Source: Labrenzia sp. OB1
Lineage (GTDB): Bacteria > Pseudomonadota > Alphaproteobacteria > Rhizobiales > Stappiaceae
Assembly: GCF_001624695.1 (NCBI RefSeq)
Contig: NZ_JSEP01000013.1
Span: forward strand, 86,485 to 150,484
Length of the DNA stretch: 64,000 nt
Direction: 5' to 3'
Under the pieces are notes generated by a model. The model ran no database searches. It was not told the origin of the DNA and worked only from the letters and a program-made list of their open reading frames with translations. The position numbers and the translations under genes are program-made. Positions 44,947 through 52,032 of the stretch are shown here, in pieces. Numbering within the stretch: the stretch's first letter is position 1; every line of letters begins with the position of its first letter.

Positions 44947-44970
44947 TGTCAAGCCTTTTTGTATACAAGA
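44947..44970. promoter_or_regulatory. MatR-type operator and malonate operon promoter
   Basis: TTTTGTATACAAGA (44957-44970) has a TTGTATACAA palindrome at its centre and closely matches the operator reported for Rhizobium MatR (TCTTGTA/TACACGA, from memory). On the minus strand it lies just upstream of a consensus -35 TTGACA (44952-44947) facing the TRAP gene. It is about 46 bases from the GntR start, so both genes could be repressed from it. Confidence 0.7.
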
Positions 44971-45015
44971 ATGACAATATTGCGCGCTAAATGAGCTTAT
45001 GCTAAATGCAAAGTC

Positions 45016-45672
45016 ATGGAACGAAGACGTGCCGACTGTATTGCCGACGATCTGGAAGGACTGATTTTTGACGGTACTTTCGCCGATGGCGAGAGACTTG
45101 ACGAGGTCCAGTTGGCCAACCGTTTTTCGGTTTCCAGAACCCCCGTTCGCGAGGCTTTACAAAGACTTACCCAGTCAGGCCTGGTTGTGCAAATTCCACG
45201 CAGGGGCGTTTTCGTCCGTCAGCCGGGACCCGTCGAGCTTCTGGAAATGTTCGAGGTCATGGCCGAGCTTGAAGCGGTTTGCGCCCGGCTCGCCGCATCG
45301 CGCATTTCGGACGAGGGGTTCAATAGCCTTCTCGATGCAAACAGGCGCTGCAAGTCCGTCGTCGAGGCTCAGGATACCGATACCTACTACCGTGAAAACG
45401 AGCGTTTTCACGCGATCCTTTACCGGCAGTCCGGCAATGCTTTTCTGGAGCAGGAATGCCTTCGTCTTCAGCGCCGCCTGCAACCCTTCCGAAGGGTGCA
45501 ATTGCGCGTTCGCGGGCGCATGAGCCAGTCGATGGCGGAACATGAGGCGATTGTTTCCGCCATAGAGGATGCGGACGGTGAAAGAGCGGCTGAGGCAATC
45601 CGGCAGCACGTGTCCGTTCAGGGTGAAAAGTTCCACCATTTGATCGCCCGCCTCAAACCGGCGGCTGAGTAA
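45016..45672 (+). CDS. matR: GntR-family regulator (FCD type), MatR-like
   Basis: 218 residues: winged HTH at about 8-70 (GERLDEVQLANRFSVSRTPV, REALQRLTQSGLV) and an FCD ligand domain with RFHAILYRQSGN and EHEAIVSAIEDAD carrying the expected His residues. Divergent from the malonate operon with a MatR-type palindrome between them. Probably represses the operon and is released by malonate or malonyl-CoA. Confidence 0.85.
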   Translation: MERRRADCIADDLEGLIFDGTFADGERLDEVQLANRFSVSRTPVREALQRLTQSGLVVQIPRRGVFVRQPGPVELLEMFEVMAELEAVCARLAASRISDEGFNSLLDANRRCKSVVEAQDTDTYYRENERFHAILYRQSGNAFLEQECLRLQRRLQPFRRVQLRVRGRMSQSMAEHEAIVSAIEDADGERAAEAIRQHVSVQGEKFHHLIARLKPAAE

Positions 45673-45888
45673 CCGGCCGGTCCGCTCGGATCGGAATCGG
45701 TCCTGGAAGAGCACTACTCTTTCCTCAGATGTTCGGGCAGGGCCCGCAGGAAGACAAACGCATCCGGCTCGTAACGGACCGAATGTGACCGGTAACACAT
45801 TCATTGGTCCGGACCCAAGGTAACCTCTTTTGTGAAATGTCCAATTTAGTCCTTTTCACTTCCGGTTTTTCAACGGAAAGGAATTTTG

Positions 45889-46860
45889 ATGTCGATAACG
45901 GACGCGCAATACATCAAGTGGGTACAGAGGTCCTTGAATCGCATCTTTGGCAGTGGCCTCAAAGTCGATGGCGTCAAGACTGTCTTGTATCAGGAGCAGG
46001 TCAAGGAATTTCAATTTGCCTATGCTCTTCCATTGACCGGTTTCATGGCGCCGGCGGATCAGAACAAGCTGATTAAAGCCAATCATTTTACATATGAATA
46101 CGTTGTGTGGATTCAGGAATGTCTCAATGCCGTCAAGGCTGGCACACTGGTGCCCGATGGTCTCATCGGTAACAATACGCGCACATCCATAAAGTCCTTC
46201 CAGGCGTATCAGGGACTATTGGACGACGGATGGGTCGGGGCCAAGACGGAAACCTCGATGATCGCGGAGGCCGGTAAACGCCCGCCGGGAGAAGAGGAAG
46301 CCGGACCAAAACCGCCGCCGGTTCCGCCAAAGCCGAAACCAAAACCGGAAAATCCCCACGATCCGCTGACGCCGGAACAACGATTTACCAAGACGGTCAA
46401 CAGTCTTTACTATGAAGCTTTCTATGATCGGGGACGCATCTACCCCAATACGTCACAGCGCAAGAAACTGCTCTGCTTCCTTCACAAGTTGAAGCAGCGT
46501 GGCAAGTTCAAGATGGATTTTGAATACATAACCGGTTCCGATGCCTACCGATACCAAAACAAGACCGGTTACACGGAAGGTGTCATGCCGGACGAGATCG
46601 TGGGCAACTTCGAAAAAGGTCTTAGAAAACGGCTGAGTTGGATGAGTTTCGAGGACAGGACCAACCAGGAAAAATTGAGATGGCATTTCCTTTCGGAAGC
46701 CAACGCGGTGGATTCCGGTGTCAATGCGATCAAGGACATTCATGGACGATGGGGCGATGCAAGCAACAGCGCAAAGGCGCTGGCAAGATGGCTCAGCAAG
46801 AAGCAGGACAATAACCGCAGTCTCTATTCCTGCTACAAGAGCGCCGGGTTTTGGCCGTAA
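45889..46860 (+). CDS. Protein with two peptidoglycan-binding-like domains
   Basis: 323 residues. Two related PG_binding_1-like helical repeats at about 5-60 (IKWVQRSLNRIFGSGLKVDG) and 70-125 (VVWIQECLNAV, GLIGNNTRTSIKSFQAYQG), a Pro/Lys-rich linker at 140-170, then an unrecognised 150-residue C-terminal domain. No signal peptide is visible, so if it acts on the wall it needs another route out. ATG 45889 is preferred over the TTG one codon upstream, with AAAGGA in place. Confidence 0.7.
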   Translation: MSITDAQYIKWVQRSLNRIFGSGLKVDGVKTVLYQEQVKEFQFAYALPLTGFMAPADQNKLIKANHFTYEYVVWIQECLNAVKAGTLVPDGLIGNNTRTSIKSFQAYQGLLDDGWVGAKTETSMIAEAGKRPPGEEEAGPKPPPVPPKPKPKPENPHDPLTPEQRFTKTVNSLYYEAFYDRGRIYPNTSQRKKLLCFLHKLKQRGKFKMDFEYITGSDAYRYQNKTGYTEGVMPDEIVGNFEKGLRKRLSWMSFEDRTNQEKLRWHFLSEANAVDSGVNAIKDIHGRWGDASNSAKALARWLSKKQDNNRSLYSCYKSAGFWP

Positions 46861-46935
46861 CCGGAGAAAGCCAGTGCTTGTGGGGGGACTGTTCCGGAAA
46901 TGCAAATCCGGTGGTTGACGATATCTTCGGATGCC

Positions 46936-46989
46936 GTTTCTGACGTTTCTGACGTTTCTGACGTTTCTGACGTTTCTGACGTTTCTGGC
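46936..46989. repeat. 9-bp tandem repeat, six units
   Basis: Six head-to-tail copies of GTTTCTGAC, the last ending GGC instead of GAC. It lies between the peptidoglycan-binding-type gene and the convergent Hpt gene, outside both. A repeat of this sort can change length by slippage; a length of 9 keeps frame but no gene reads through it convincingly. Confidence 0.85.
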
Positions 46990-47013
46990 GGATCTGCCGA
47001 CAGCCGGATTGCG

Positions 47014-47367
47014 CTATTTCGCCAGACGGGAGGTTATCCAGTCGGGCTGGCGTATTCCCTCGGCAAGCAACCTTTCGATGCGGTCGATCAATTCCTGCAC
47101 AGCATTGACGACCTGATCGGTATCGGCTCCGACATCGACCAGTTTCTCGATTTCCTTGGCTGGTTCGGCCAGGTCATCGCAACCGAATAATCCGGCGCCA
47201 CCGTTTATGCGATGAGCGATGTAGCGGACATTGTCGAAGTCGGCGGGATTGCGCCTGGTATCGTGAATAGACGATATGCTCGACGCGAGTTCGCCTTTGT
47301 CATTGTCCAGGCGCTGTTCGAATGCAGACACTATTTGCATTGCTCTGGATTCAAGGGCACGGTTCAT
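47014..47367 (-). CDS. Orphan Hpt (histidine phosphotransfer) domain protein
   Basis: 117 residues forming one Hpt-type helical bundle. The phospho-acceptor His is in YIAHRINGGAGLFG (about 48-61), matching the H-x-x-x-G-x-x-G-x-G pattern, followed by a helix DLAEPAKEIEKLVD. It should relay phosphate between a hybrid kinase and a response regulator, neither of which is nearby. Confidence 0.78.
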   Translation of the reverse strand: MNRALESRAMQIVSAFEQRLDNDKGELASSISSIHDTRRNPADFDNVRYIAHRINGGAGLFGCDDLAEPAKEIEKLVDVGADTDQVVNAVQELIDRIERLLAEGIRQPDWITSRLAK

Positions 47368-47751
47368 CTTGTGGTCCCGTTTTGTTGCGGATTCCAGTGT
47401 CTATCTTAAGTATTAATATTCTTTTTATTATATTTTTATTGTAAAATATAGCAATGTGATTTGCTGATTCTCCGTATGTCCCGGTCGCTGTAATAATTTC
47501 GTACAGCTAATCATCTGGTGCAGGTCTTTCTGTTTCTGTTCGCGTTCGCTCCCTTGCGTAATTCTGCGGGAACTTGCTCTGGCGTATTTCGGCGCATTTG
47601 TCTTATGATTGGCTGTCGTCCTTGAGATGCCTTTATTATTCGGGAGTCGGCCGGGCTCCTCCATGTCCCTTGAAAGCCGCAGAACGAAGTGTTCAACGAT
47701 CATCGCGAAGCCTTAATCCGGGCTGAGCCAGTTCAAATGCAGGAGAGCCAG
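47368..47751. other. 384-bp AT-rich divergent region
   Basis: No gene supported. Includes an AT-rich run at about 47405-47450 likely to hold the promoter of the Hpt gene, and the leader of the DUF6916-like gene. No palindrome or terminator stands out. Confidence 0.4.
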
Positions 47752-48045
47752 ATGACAGAGAAACAGATGCTGACGATGGCGGATTTCGAGGCACTTGTGG
47801 ACCAGGCATTCGAGGTCCGCTCCGTGTCGCCGGCCTTGCTCTTTTCTCTTGTCGAAGTGAAACCCATGGGGTCGGGAGAGAGGGAGGAGGGGGCGTTCTC
47901 CGTTTTGTGGCAAGGACCGCCGGAGCCGGTGCTGGAACAGGCAATCTACAGGCTCTATCAGGCCCAACTCGGTGAGCAGGACGTGTTCATGGTTCCTGTG
48001 GCCCAGAAAGCGGCCGGTATCCAGTATGAGGCGGTCTTTACCTGA
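47752..48045 (+). CDS. DUF6916-like small protein
   Basis: About 97 residues. The frame opens earlier, but AGGAGAG precedes ATG 47752 and similarity to DUF6916 starts there: LTMADFEALVDQAFEV, then FSLVEVKPMGSGEREEGAFS, then YRLYQAQLGEQDVFMVPVAQ. This family commonly sits beside tail-collar (MdpB-like) genes, as here. Function unknown; perhaps a partner of the collar proteins. Confidence 0.65.
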   Translation: MTEKQMLTMADFEALVDQAFEVRSVSPALLFSLVEVKPMGSGEREEGAFSVLWQGPPEPVLEQAIYRLYQAQLGEQDVFMVPVAQKAAGIQYEAVFT

Positions 48046-48106
48046 AATTTGCCGATAAACATCCGTTTCACACGCGGAGTTGCCGCTGCCGCACATGTGG
48101 TTGGCA

Positions 48107-48646
48107 TCAACCGGCCGGCATCTTCAGGTCGGCCCGCCAGTTCAGAAGATCGTAGACGCCTTTGTCCTCGCGCTTTACGAAGCCGAGCCGGTCGTAAAGA
48201 CTCATCGCCGGGTTTTCCTTTTCAACGTGAATACTGACCGCTTTACCGGCGCCAGCGGCCTCTTCCATAAGATCCCGGACGATGGCTCCGCCTGCGCCCT
48301 TGCCTCGAGCTTCAGGGAGGAGGGCGATGTCGATGATCCTGTGTTCCGACGTCCAGCGCTCAAGATAGAGGCGTCCGACCGCTGTCTTCTCCTGTTCTAT
48401 TATCAGCCAGAGCGCGGCCGGGTAGTGAGCCTGATAGTGCCGGTGCTGCGCCTGAAACTGCATGGCGATGAAGGTCTGTTTTTCAGGTTCCGACCAGAAT
48501 GTCCTGGCCAGCTCAGCCTCCCGCGTCGAACGATACAGCGCGGCAAGAAATGGCATGTCGCTCTCACGCATGGAGCGGTAGGCAATGCGGTGCTCTTCCG
48601 CATGCCGGCACGGAGGGAGAGCACCGGTTTGAAGTCGTACTTCCAT
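48107..48646 (-). CDS. GNAT acetyltransferase
   Basis: 179 residues. The acetyl-CoA binding motif LPEARGKGAGGAIVRDL (about 113-129) and the C-terminal NPAMSLYDRLGFVKRE motif are clear. It lies ten bases after the next gene's stop on the same strand. Substrate unknown; within this cassette it could modify a neighbouring surface or structural protein. Confidence 0.85.
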   Translation of the reverse strand: MEVRLQTGALPPCRHAEEHRIAYRSMRESDMPFLAALYRSTREAELARTFWSEPEKQTFIAMQFQAQHRHYQAHYPAALWLIIEQEKTAVGRLYLERWTSEHRIIDIALLPEARGKGAGGAIVRDLMEEAAGAGKAVSIHVEKENPAMSLYDRLGFVKREDKGVYDLLNWRADLKMPAG

Positions 48647-48656
48647 ATCCGATCCG

Positions 48657-49883
48657 TCAGTGCGGATTGGGCGTGATGTCCTGCGTCAGGGCAATCACAG
48701 ACAATGGATTTTCCCCGAGAGATCTCCAGACCGCTGACCAGAGATCGAGAGACAACTGGTTCAGGTAAAAGGTATTTCCGGAACTGCTCTCGAGGGCGAA
48801 AAGACTGAGGGTCTCGTCTGCATTCGGCTGCAGGATGAGTGTGCTGTCGCTCATTACATGGGCAATGATCCGGGGGGCGGACCAGTTGTCGTCCGAGCCG
48901 CCGGTCTGATAGGAGCCGTAAACAGGAATGTTCGGACCGGAGCCAACCTGAGCAGCAAGATAGAGACCGTCATTTGAGGAAACTGCCACCGTCATGGTGT
49001 GAACCGGGGCGCTGAAAGAGGCAAAGAGAGCCCATTCAGAGAAGGTGTTGGAGCTGACCTCCTTCTGCACCTTCATGTAGATGCTGCTGCCAATGCGTGC
49101 GAATAGATGCACGAGCGCGTTGCCGTCGACGCAGCCGACAAGCTGTTCGAACCCGGTCAGGCCGCCCCTGATATCCTGCCAGCCTTCCCAGCCCTCCGGA
49201 ACGAAGGGGCGGTCGCTGGACTGGAAGTTCATGTAGGGAACCGCTTCACTGTCCATGCCAAACATGATGATGCGGCCATCCGCGTTCTGTACGGGAGACA
49301 GGGTGGCCAGTGTTCCGGGGATCTGTTGCCATTCAGACCATGGCTTCTCGGGTGGAACCTCAACGGGAACGGTAATTTCAATTGGCGTTTCGGTGCCGGG
49401 TGGAACCACCGTGACAGTCTCTTCGATGATCCTGTTGACGTTCTGGAATTTCCACCAGAGCGTATTGCCTGCGGCCGAACTGGTTGCGAATACGTTCTGA
49501 CGACCTGTGAGGCCGTTGATGAGGGCGGTATCCGCAAACCCGGTCACACCGTCCGGTTTGCCGAGGACCAAGGCATCGGCAAACCTTTCAGGAGGGTCCG
49601 GGAGGCGGCTTTCATGAATGTAAACGAGGTCGTTTGACTGAGCGTCCTGGGCAAGCAAGGCTACATAGCCTTCCTGCGTGACGGACGCATCGAGATGATC
49701 CGTCGTATACTTCGACTGGGTCAGTCGGGTGAAGTAATTGTAGAAAGGACCGTTTTCAGATTTCTGGTCCTTGTATTCAAGCTCCCCGTCCGGAGATATC
49801 CCGGCAACGAAGATCCGGAAGTAGCTTGGCGAGGCCTGAACGTTTCCCTCGAAATACTCGGGGACTGCTTCTTCGACTGACAT
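48657..49883 (-). CDS. Beta-propeller-like protein with tail-collar cluster
   Basis: About 408 residues. From about residue 195 there are four or so units with a Trp-rich start and a hydrophobic strand run (WSEWQQIPGTLATLSPVQNA, WEGWQDIRGGLTGFEQ, FSEWALFASF, WSAVWRSLG), resembling tectonin or PLL-type lectin propellers. A Pro/Glu-rich segment (TVVPPGTETPIEI) separates it from an N-terminal domain. No signal peptide. ATG 49883 is preferred with AGGA eight bases upstream. Binding of a glycan is possible but unproven. Confidence 0.55.
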   Translation of the reverse strand: MSVEEAVPEYFEGNVQASPSYFRIFVAGISPDGELEYKDQKSENGPFYNYFTRLTQSKYTTDHLDASVTQEGYVALLAQDAQSNDLVYIHESRLPDPPERFADALVLGKPDGVTGFADTALINGLTGRQNVFATSSAAGNTLWWKFQNVNRIIEETVTVVPPGTETPIEITVPVEVPPEKPWSEWQQIPGTLATLSPVQNADGRIIMFGMDSEAVPYMNFQSSDRPFVPEGWEGWQDIRGGLTGFEQLVGCVDGNALVHLFARIGSSIYMKVQKEVSSNTFSEWALFASFSAPVHTMTVAVSSNDGLYLAAQVGSGPNIPVYGSYQTGGSDDNWSAPRIIAHVMSDSTLILQPNADETLSLFALESSSGNTFYLNQLSLDLWSAVWRSLGENPLSVIALTQDITPNPH

Positions 49884-49962
49884 TGGATGCATCCTTCCGC
49901 TAAACGGGGTGGCCTGTTCAAGGCCGACCTGCTGCGCGCACTTATTAGACAGGCCGTTGCCG

Positions 49963-50490
49963 CTAGCTGCGCGATGGATAAGTTCCCAAGAGAGCGATGA
50001 TAAAATTCATCGCCAGATAAGGCTGGAGGTTCGTGTGAGCCTGACCGCCGCCCGTGACAGCCATCGCCTCGTAGGACATGTCGACAACGTTCGAAGAGGT
50101 GTCTGAGTGGTAAACCCTATCGGAGCCGGATCGACCGAAAGATGTGTTTGTGGACGGCGTGTCGATTCCGCCACTCGTGCTGCTTGCCCGGACGGTGTGG
50201 GTGTGTGACGGGATTTGGCTCTCCGAAAGCGTGACCGTCTCGCCCCCGACCCGTTCGCCGAGAAGACGGGAGGTCAGTCCCGGGCCATGACCCGGGTGCA
50301 TCGGTGCGCGCCCCTGCAGATTTGGCAAGGCGGTCGTCGAGCGTCCATCGCCGCCATAGATGGTGCCTATGAGCGAAAAAAGCGCCGTGTTCTGGGAGAT
50401 TGGCAACAGTTGGCCGTCGCAGAACGCCCAGCCGCGCGGTGCGAAGTTGCCTGCGAAAATTCGAATTTCAGCAATAAAAGGGTCTGACAT
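49963..50490 (-). CDS. Tail-collar domain protein (MdpB-like), paralogue 1
   Basis: 175 residues. The family start IAEIRIFAGNFAPRGWAFCD, then GQLLPISQNTALFSLIG, YGGDGRSTTALPNLQGRAP, and the C-terminal NFIIALLGTYPSR mark a phage tail-collar (microcystin-dependent protein MdpB-like) domain. The three copies in a row share this layout. The family name does not establish a function in this cell. Confidence 0.8.
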   Translation of the reverse strand: MSDPFIAEIRIFAGNFAPRGWAFCDGQLLPISQNTALFSLIGTIYGGDGRSTTALPNLQGRAPMHPGHGPGLTSRLLGERVGGETVTLSESQIPSHTHTVRASSTSGGIDTPSTNTSFGRSGSDRVYHSDTSSNVVDMSYEAMAVTGGGQAHTNLQPYLAMNFIIALLGTYPSRS

Positions 50491-50499
50491 GTCCGCCTC

Positions 50500-51018
50500 C
50501 TAGTGCCGGCTCGGATAAATGCCGAAGAGGGCAATGATGAAGTTTATGCAAAGGGTCGGCATCAAGTTGCTGTGCGAGTTCGATCCACCGGTTTCGGCAA
50601 CCATGTTCGGTGCCATCGAAACATCCTGCGTGGCATCCGCGTAGAGATTGATCCCGATACCTTTTGCAGTTAACCGGTCCTCAGGTGTCGGATGGGTCGC
50701 CAGGGCCGTGTTCGCACGGAAATCATGCGAATGAGTGGCAAGCTGTGTTGTGTTCAGTGTCTCTCGCTCCCTTCCAGACCTTTGTCCAAGGCGGCGCGTG
50801 GTCAGTCCGGGACCTGTTCCGGCATGAAGCGGGATACGGCCTCTCATTTCCGGAAGGGCGAAAGTTGTTCTGCCGTCGCCGCCATAAGTGGTTCCCAGGA
50901 GAGAAAAAAGCGCGTCGTTCTGCGAAACCGCCAAAAGCTGACCGTCGCAGAAGGCCCAGCCACGCGGAGCGAAAGTTCCCGCAAACATGCGGATTTCGCC
51001 GACAAATGGTTCAGACAT
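50500..51018 (-). CDS. Tail-collar domain protein (MdpB-like), paralogue 2
   Basis: 172 residues. GEIRMFAGTFAPRGWAFCDG, YGGDGRTTFALPEMRGRIP and NFIIALFGIYPSR at the end. ATG 51018 is chosen because GGAGG precedes it by seven bases; the open frame upstream lacks support. Nine bases separate its stop from the paralogue 1 start. Confidence 0.8.
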   Translation of the reverse strand: MSEPFVGEIRMFAGTFAPRGWAFCDGQLLAVSQNDALFSLLGTTYGGDGRTTFALPEMRGRIPLHAGTGPGLTTRRLGQRSGRERETLNTTQLATHSHDFRANTALATHPTPEDRLTAKGIGINLYADATQDVSMAPNMVAETGGSNSHSNLMPTLCINFIIALFGIYPSRH

Positions 51019-51034
51019 CCAATGTCCTCCGGCG

Positions 51035-51547
51035 TTAATTGCGTGATGGAAAAAGCCCCTGAAGGGCAATGCAGAAGTTCACCGTCTCGTAAGGTTGCAT
51101 GTTATTGTGCGACTGACCGCCCCCTGCGTTGGTGACCGTCCCGGAGCGAAGTGAGGTTGTCGAAACGGCTTCCGGCTGCCGGTATGGCAGATCGGTTGCG
51201 ACTTCCGCCCCGAAAAGCGTGCTTAGCGGCGATCTGTTGTCTCCAGGGACCGAGACGGCCTTTACTTCGTGCGTGTGGCCAGGGATTTCTGCTGCGCTCA
51301 GGGTGACGGTTTCGGCGCCGCCCTTCTGTCCGAGTGTATGGCCGTTTCCCGTGTGGATGGGCGTGCGGCCGCGCAAATCCGGCAGCGCGAACGAGGTTCT
51401 GCCGTCGCCTCCATAGGTCGTTCCCAGAAGTGAATAGAGGGACTGGTTCTGATTGATGGGCAGTATCTGGCCATCCGTGAACGCCCAGCCACGTGGTGCG
51501 AAATTGAAGCCGACCATGCGGACTTCGGCAAGAAAAGGTTCTGACAT
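51035..51547 (-). CDS. Tail-collar domain protein (MdpB-like), paralogue 3
   Basis: 170 residues. AEVRMVGFNFAPRGWAFTDG, YGGDGRTSFALPDLRGRTP and NFCIALQGLFPSRN. It has T where the others have C in the first motif. GGAGGGG lies before ATG 51547. First gene of a minus-strand run through the propeller and GNAT genes. Confidence 0.8.
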   Translation of the reverse strand: MSEPFLAEVRMVGFNFAPRGWAFTDGQILPINQNQSLYSLLGTTYGGDGRTSFALPDLRGRTPIHTGNGHTLGQKGGAETVTLSAAEIPGHTHEVKAVSVPGDNRSPLSTLFGAEVATDLPYRQPEAVSTTSLRSGTVTNAGGGQSHNNMQPYETVNFCIALQGLFPSRN

Positions 51548-52032
51548 TTCTTCCCCTCCATTTCTCTCCCAAGGGAACACAAAAAAGCCGCGAATGGCTT
51601 TAAATAACTTTAGGTTAGTATTAGGGTCTGCAATTTTTTGAGGCCGGACTTGGTTAATATAACAACCTTCACATACATTTTTGATTTGACGCAACCTAAA
51701 AAAAGAATCAAACGAAAAATGAGCAAATTCCAATCAAAGGAGGTCAAGGCAGAGTCCTTTTCCTGATTTCTTTTTCAGACCCCTGCGTAATTTTTAAGAG
51801 ACTGAATAAATTGATGAAATTACGGCTCAGAAAATTAATTTACAACTTACCTAGGGTAATAGAATCATAAAGATAACTTTTTTAAATATTCTACAAATTT
51901 AATTTTTAATGCTGTTAATATTCACTAATTATTGCTTTCTTGAAAATCTCGTTTTAGTTGTGTCTGATAACAAAAAGTGGTTGTAGAGTCGGATTGCGCG
52001 CATCTGTTGCAAAGAACGCAGGATTTCAGAGG
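51548..52032. other. AT-rich 485-bp region before repeat autotransporter
   Basis: Clearly more AT-rich than its surroundings, notably 51730-51960. Divergent promoter region for the tail-collar run and the repeat autotransporter. No gene, palindrome or RNA element recognised. Confidence 0.45.

Noticed and set aside
46936..46989. Possible CRISPR array
   Set aside because: Units are contiguous 9-mers with no spacers and no cas genes nearby.
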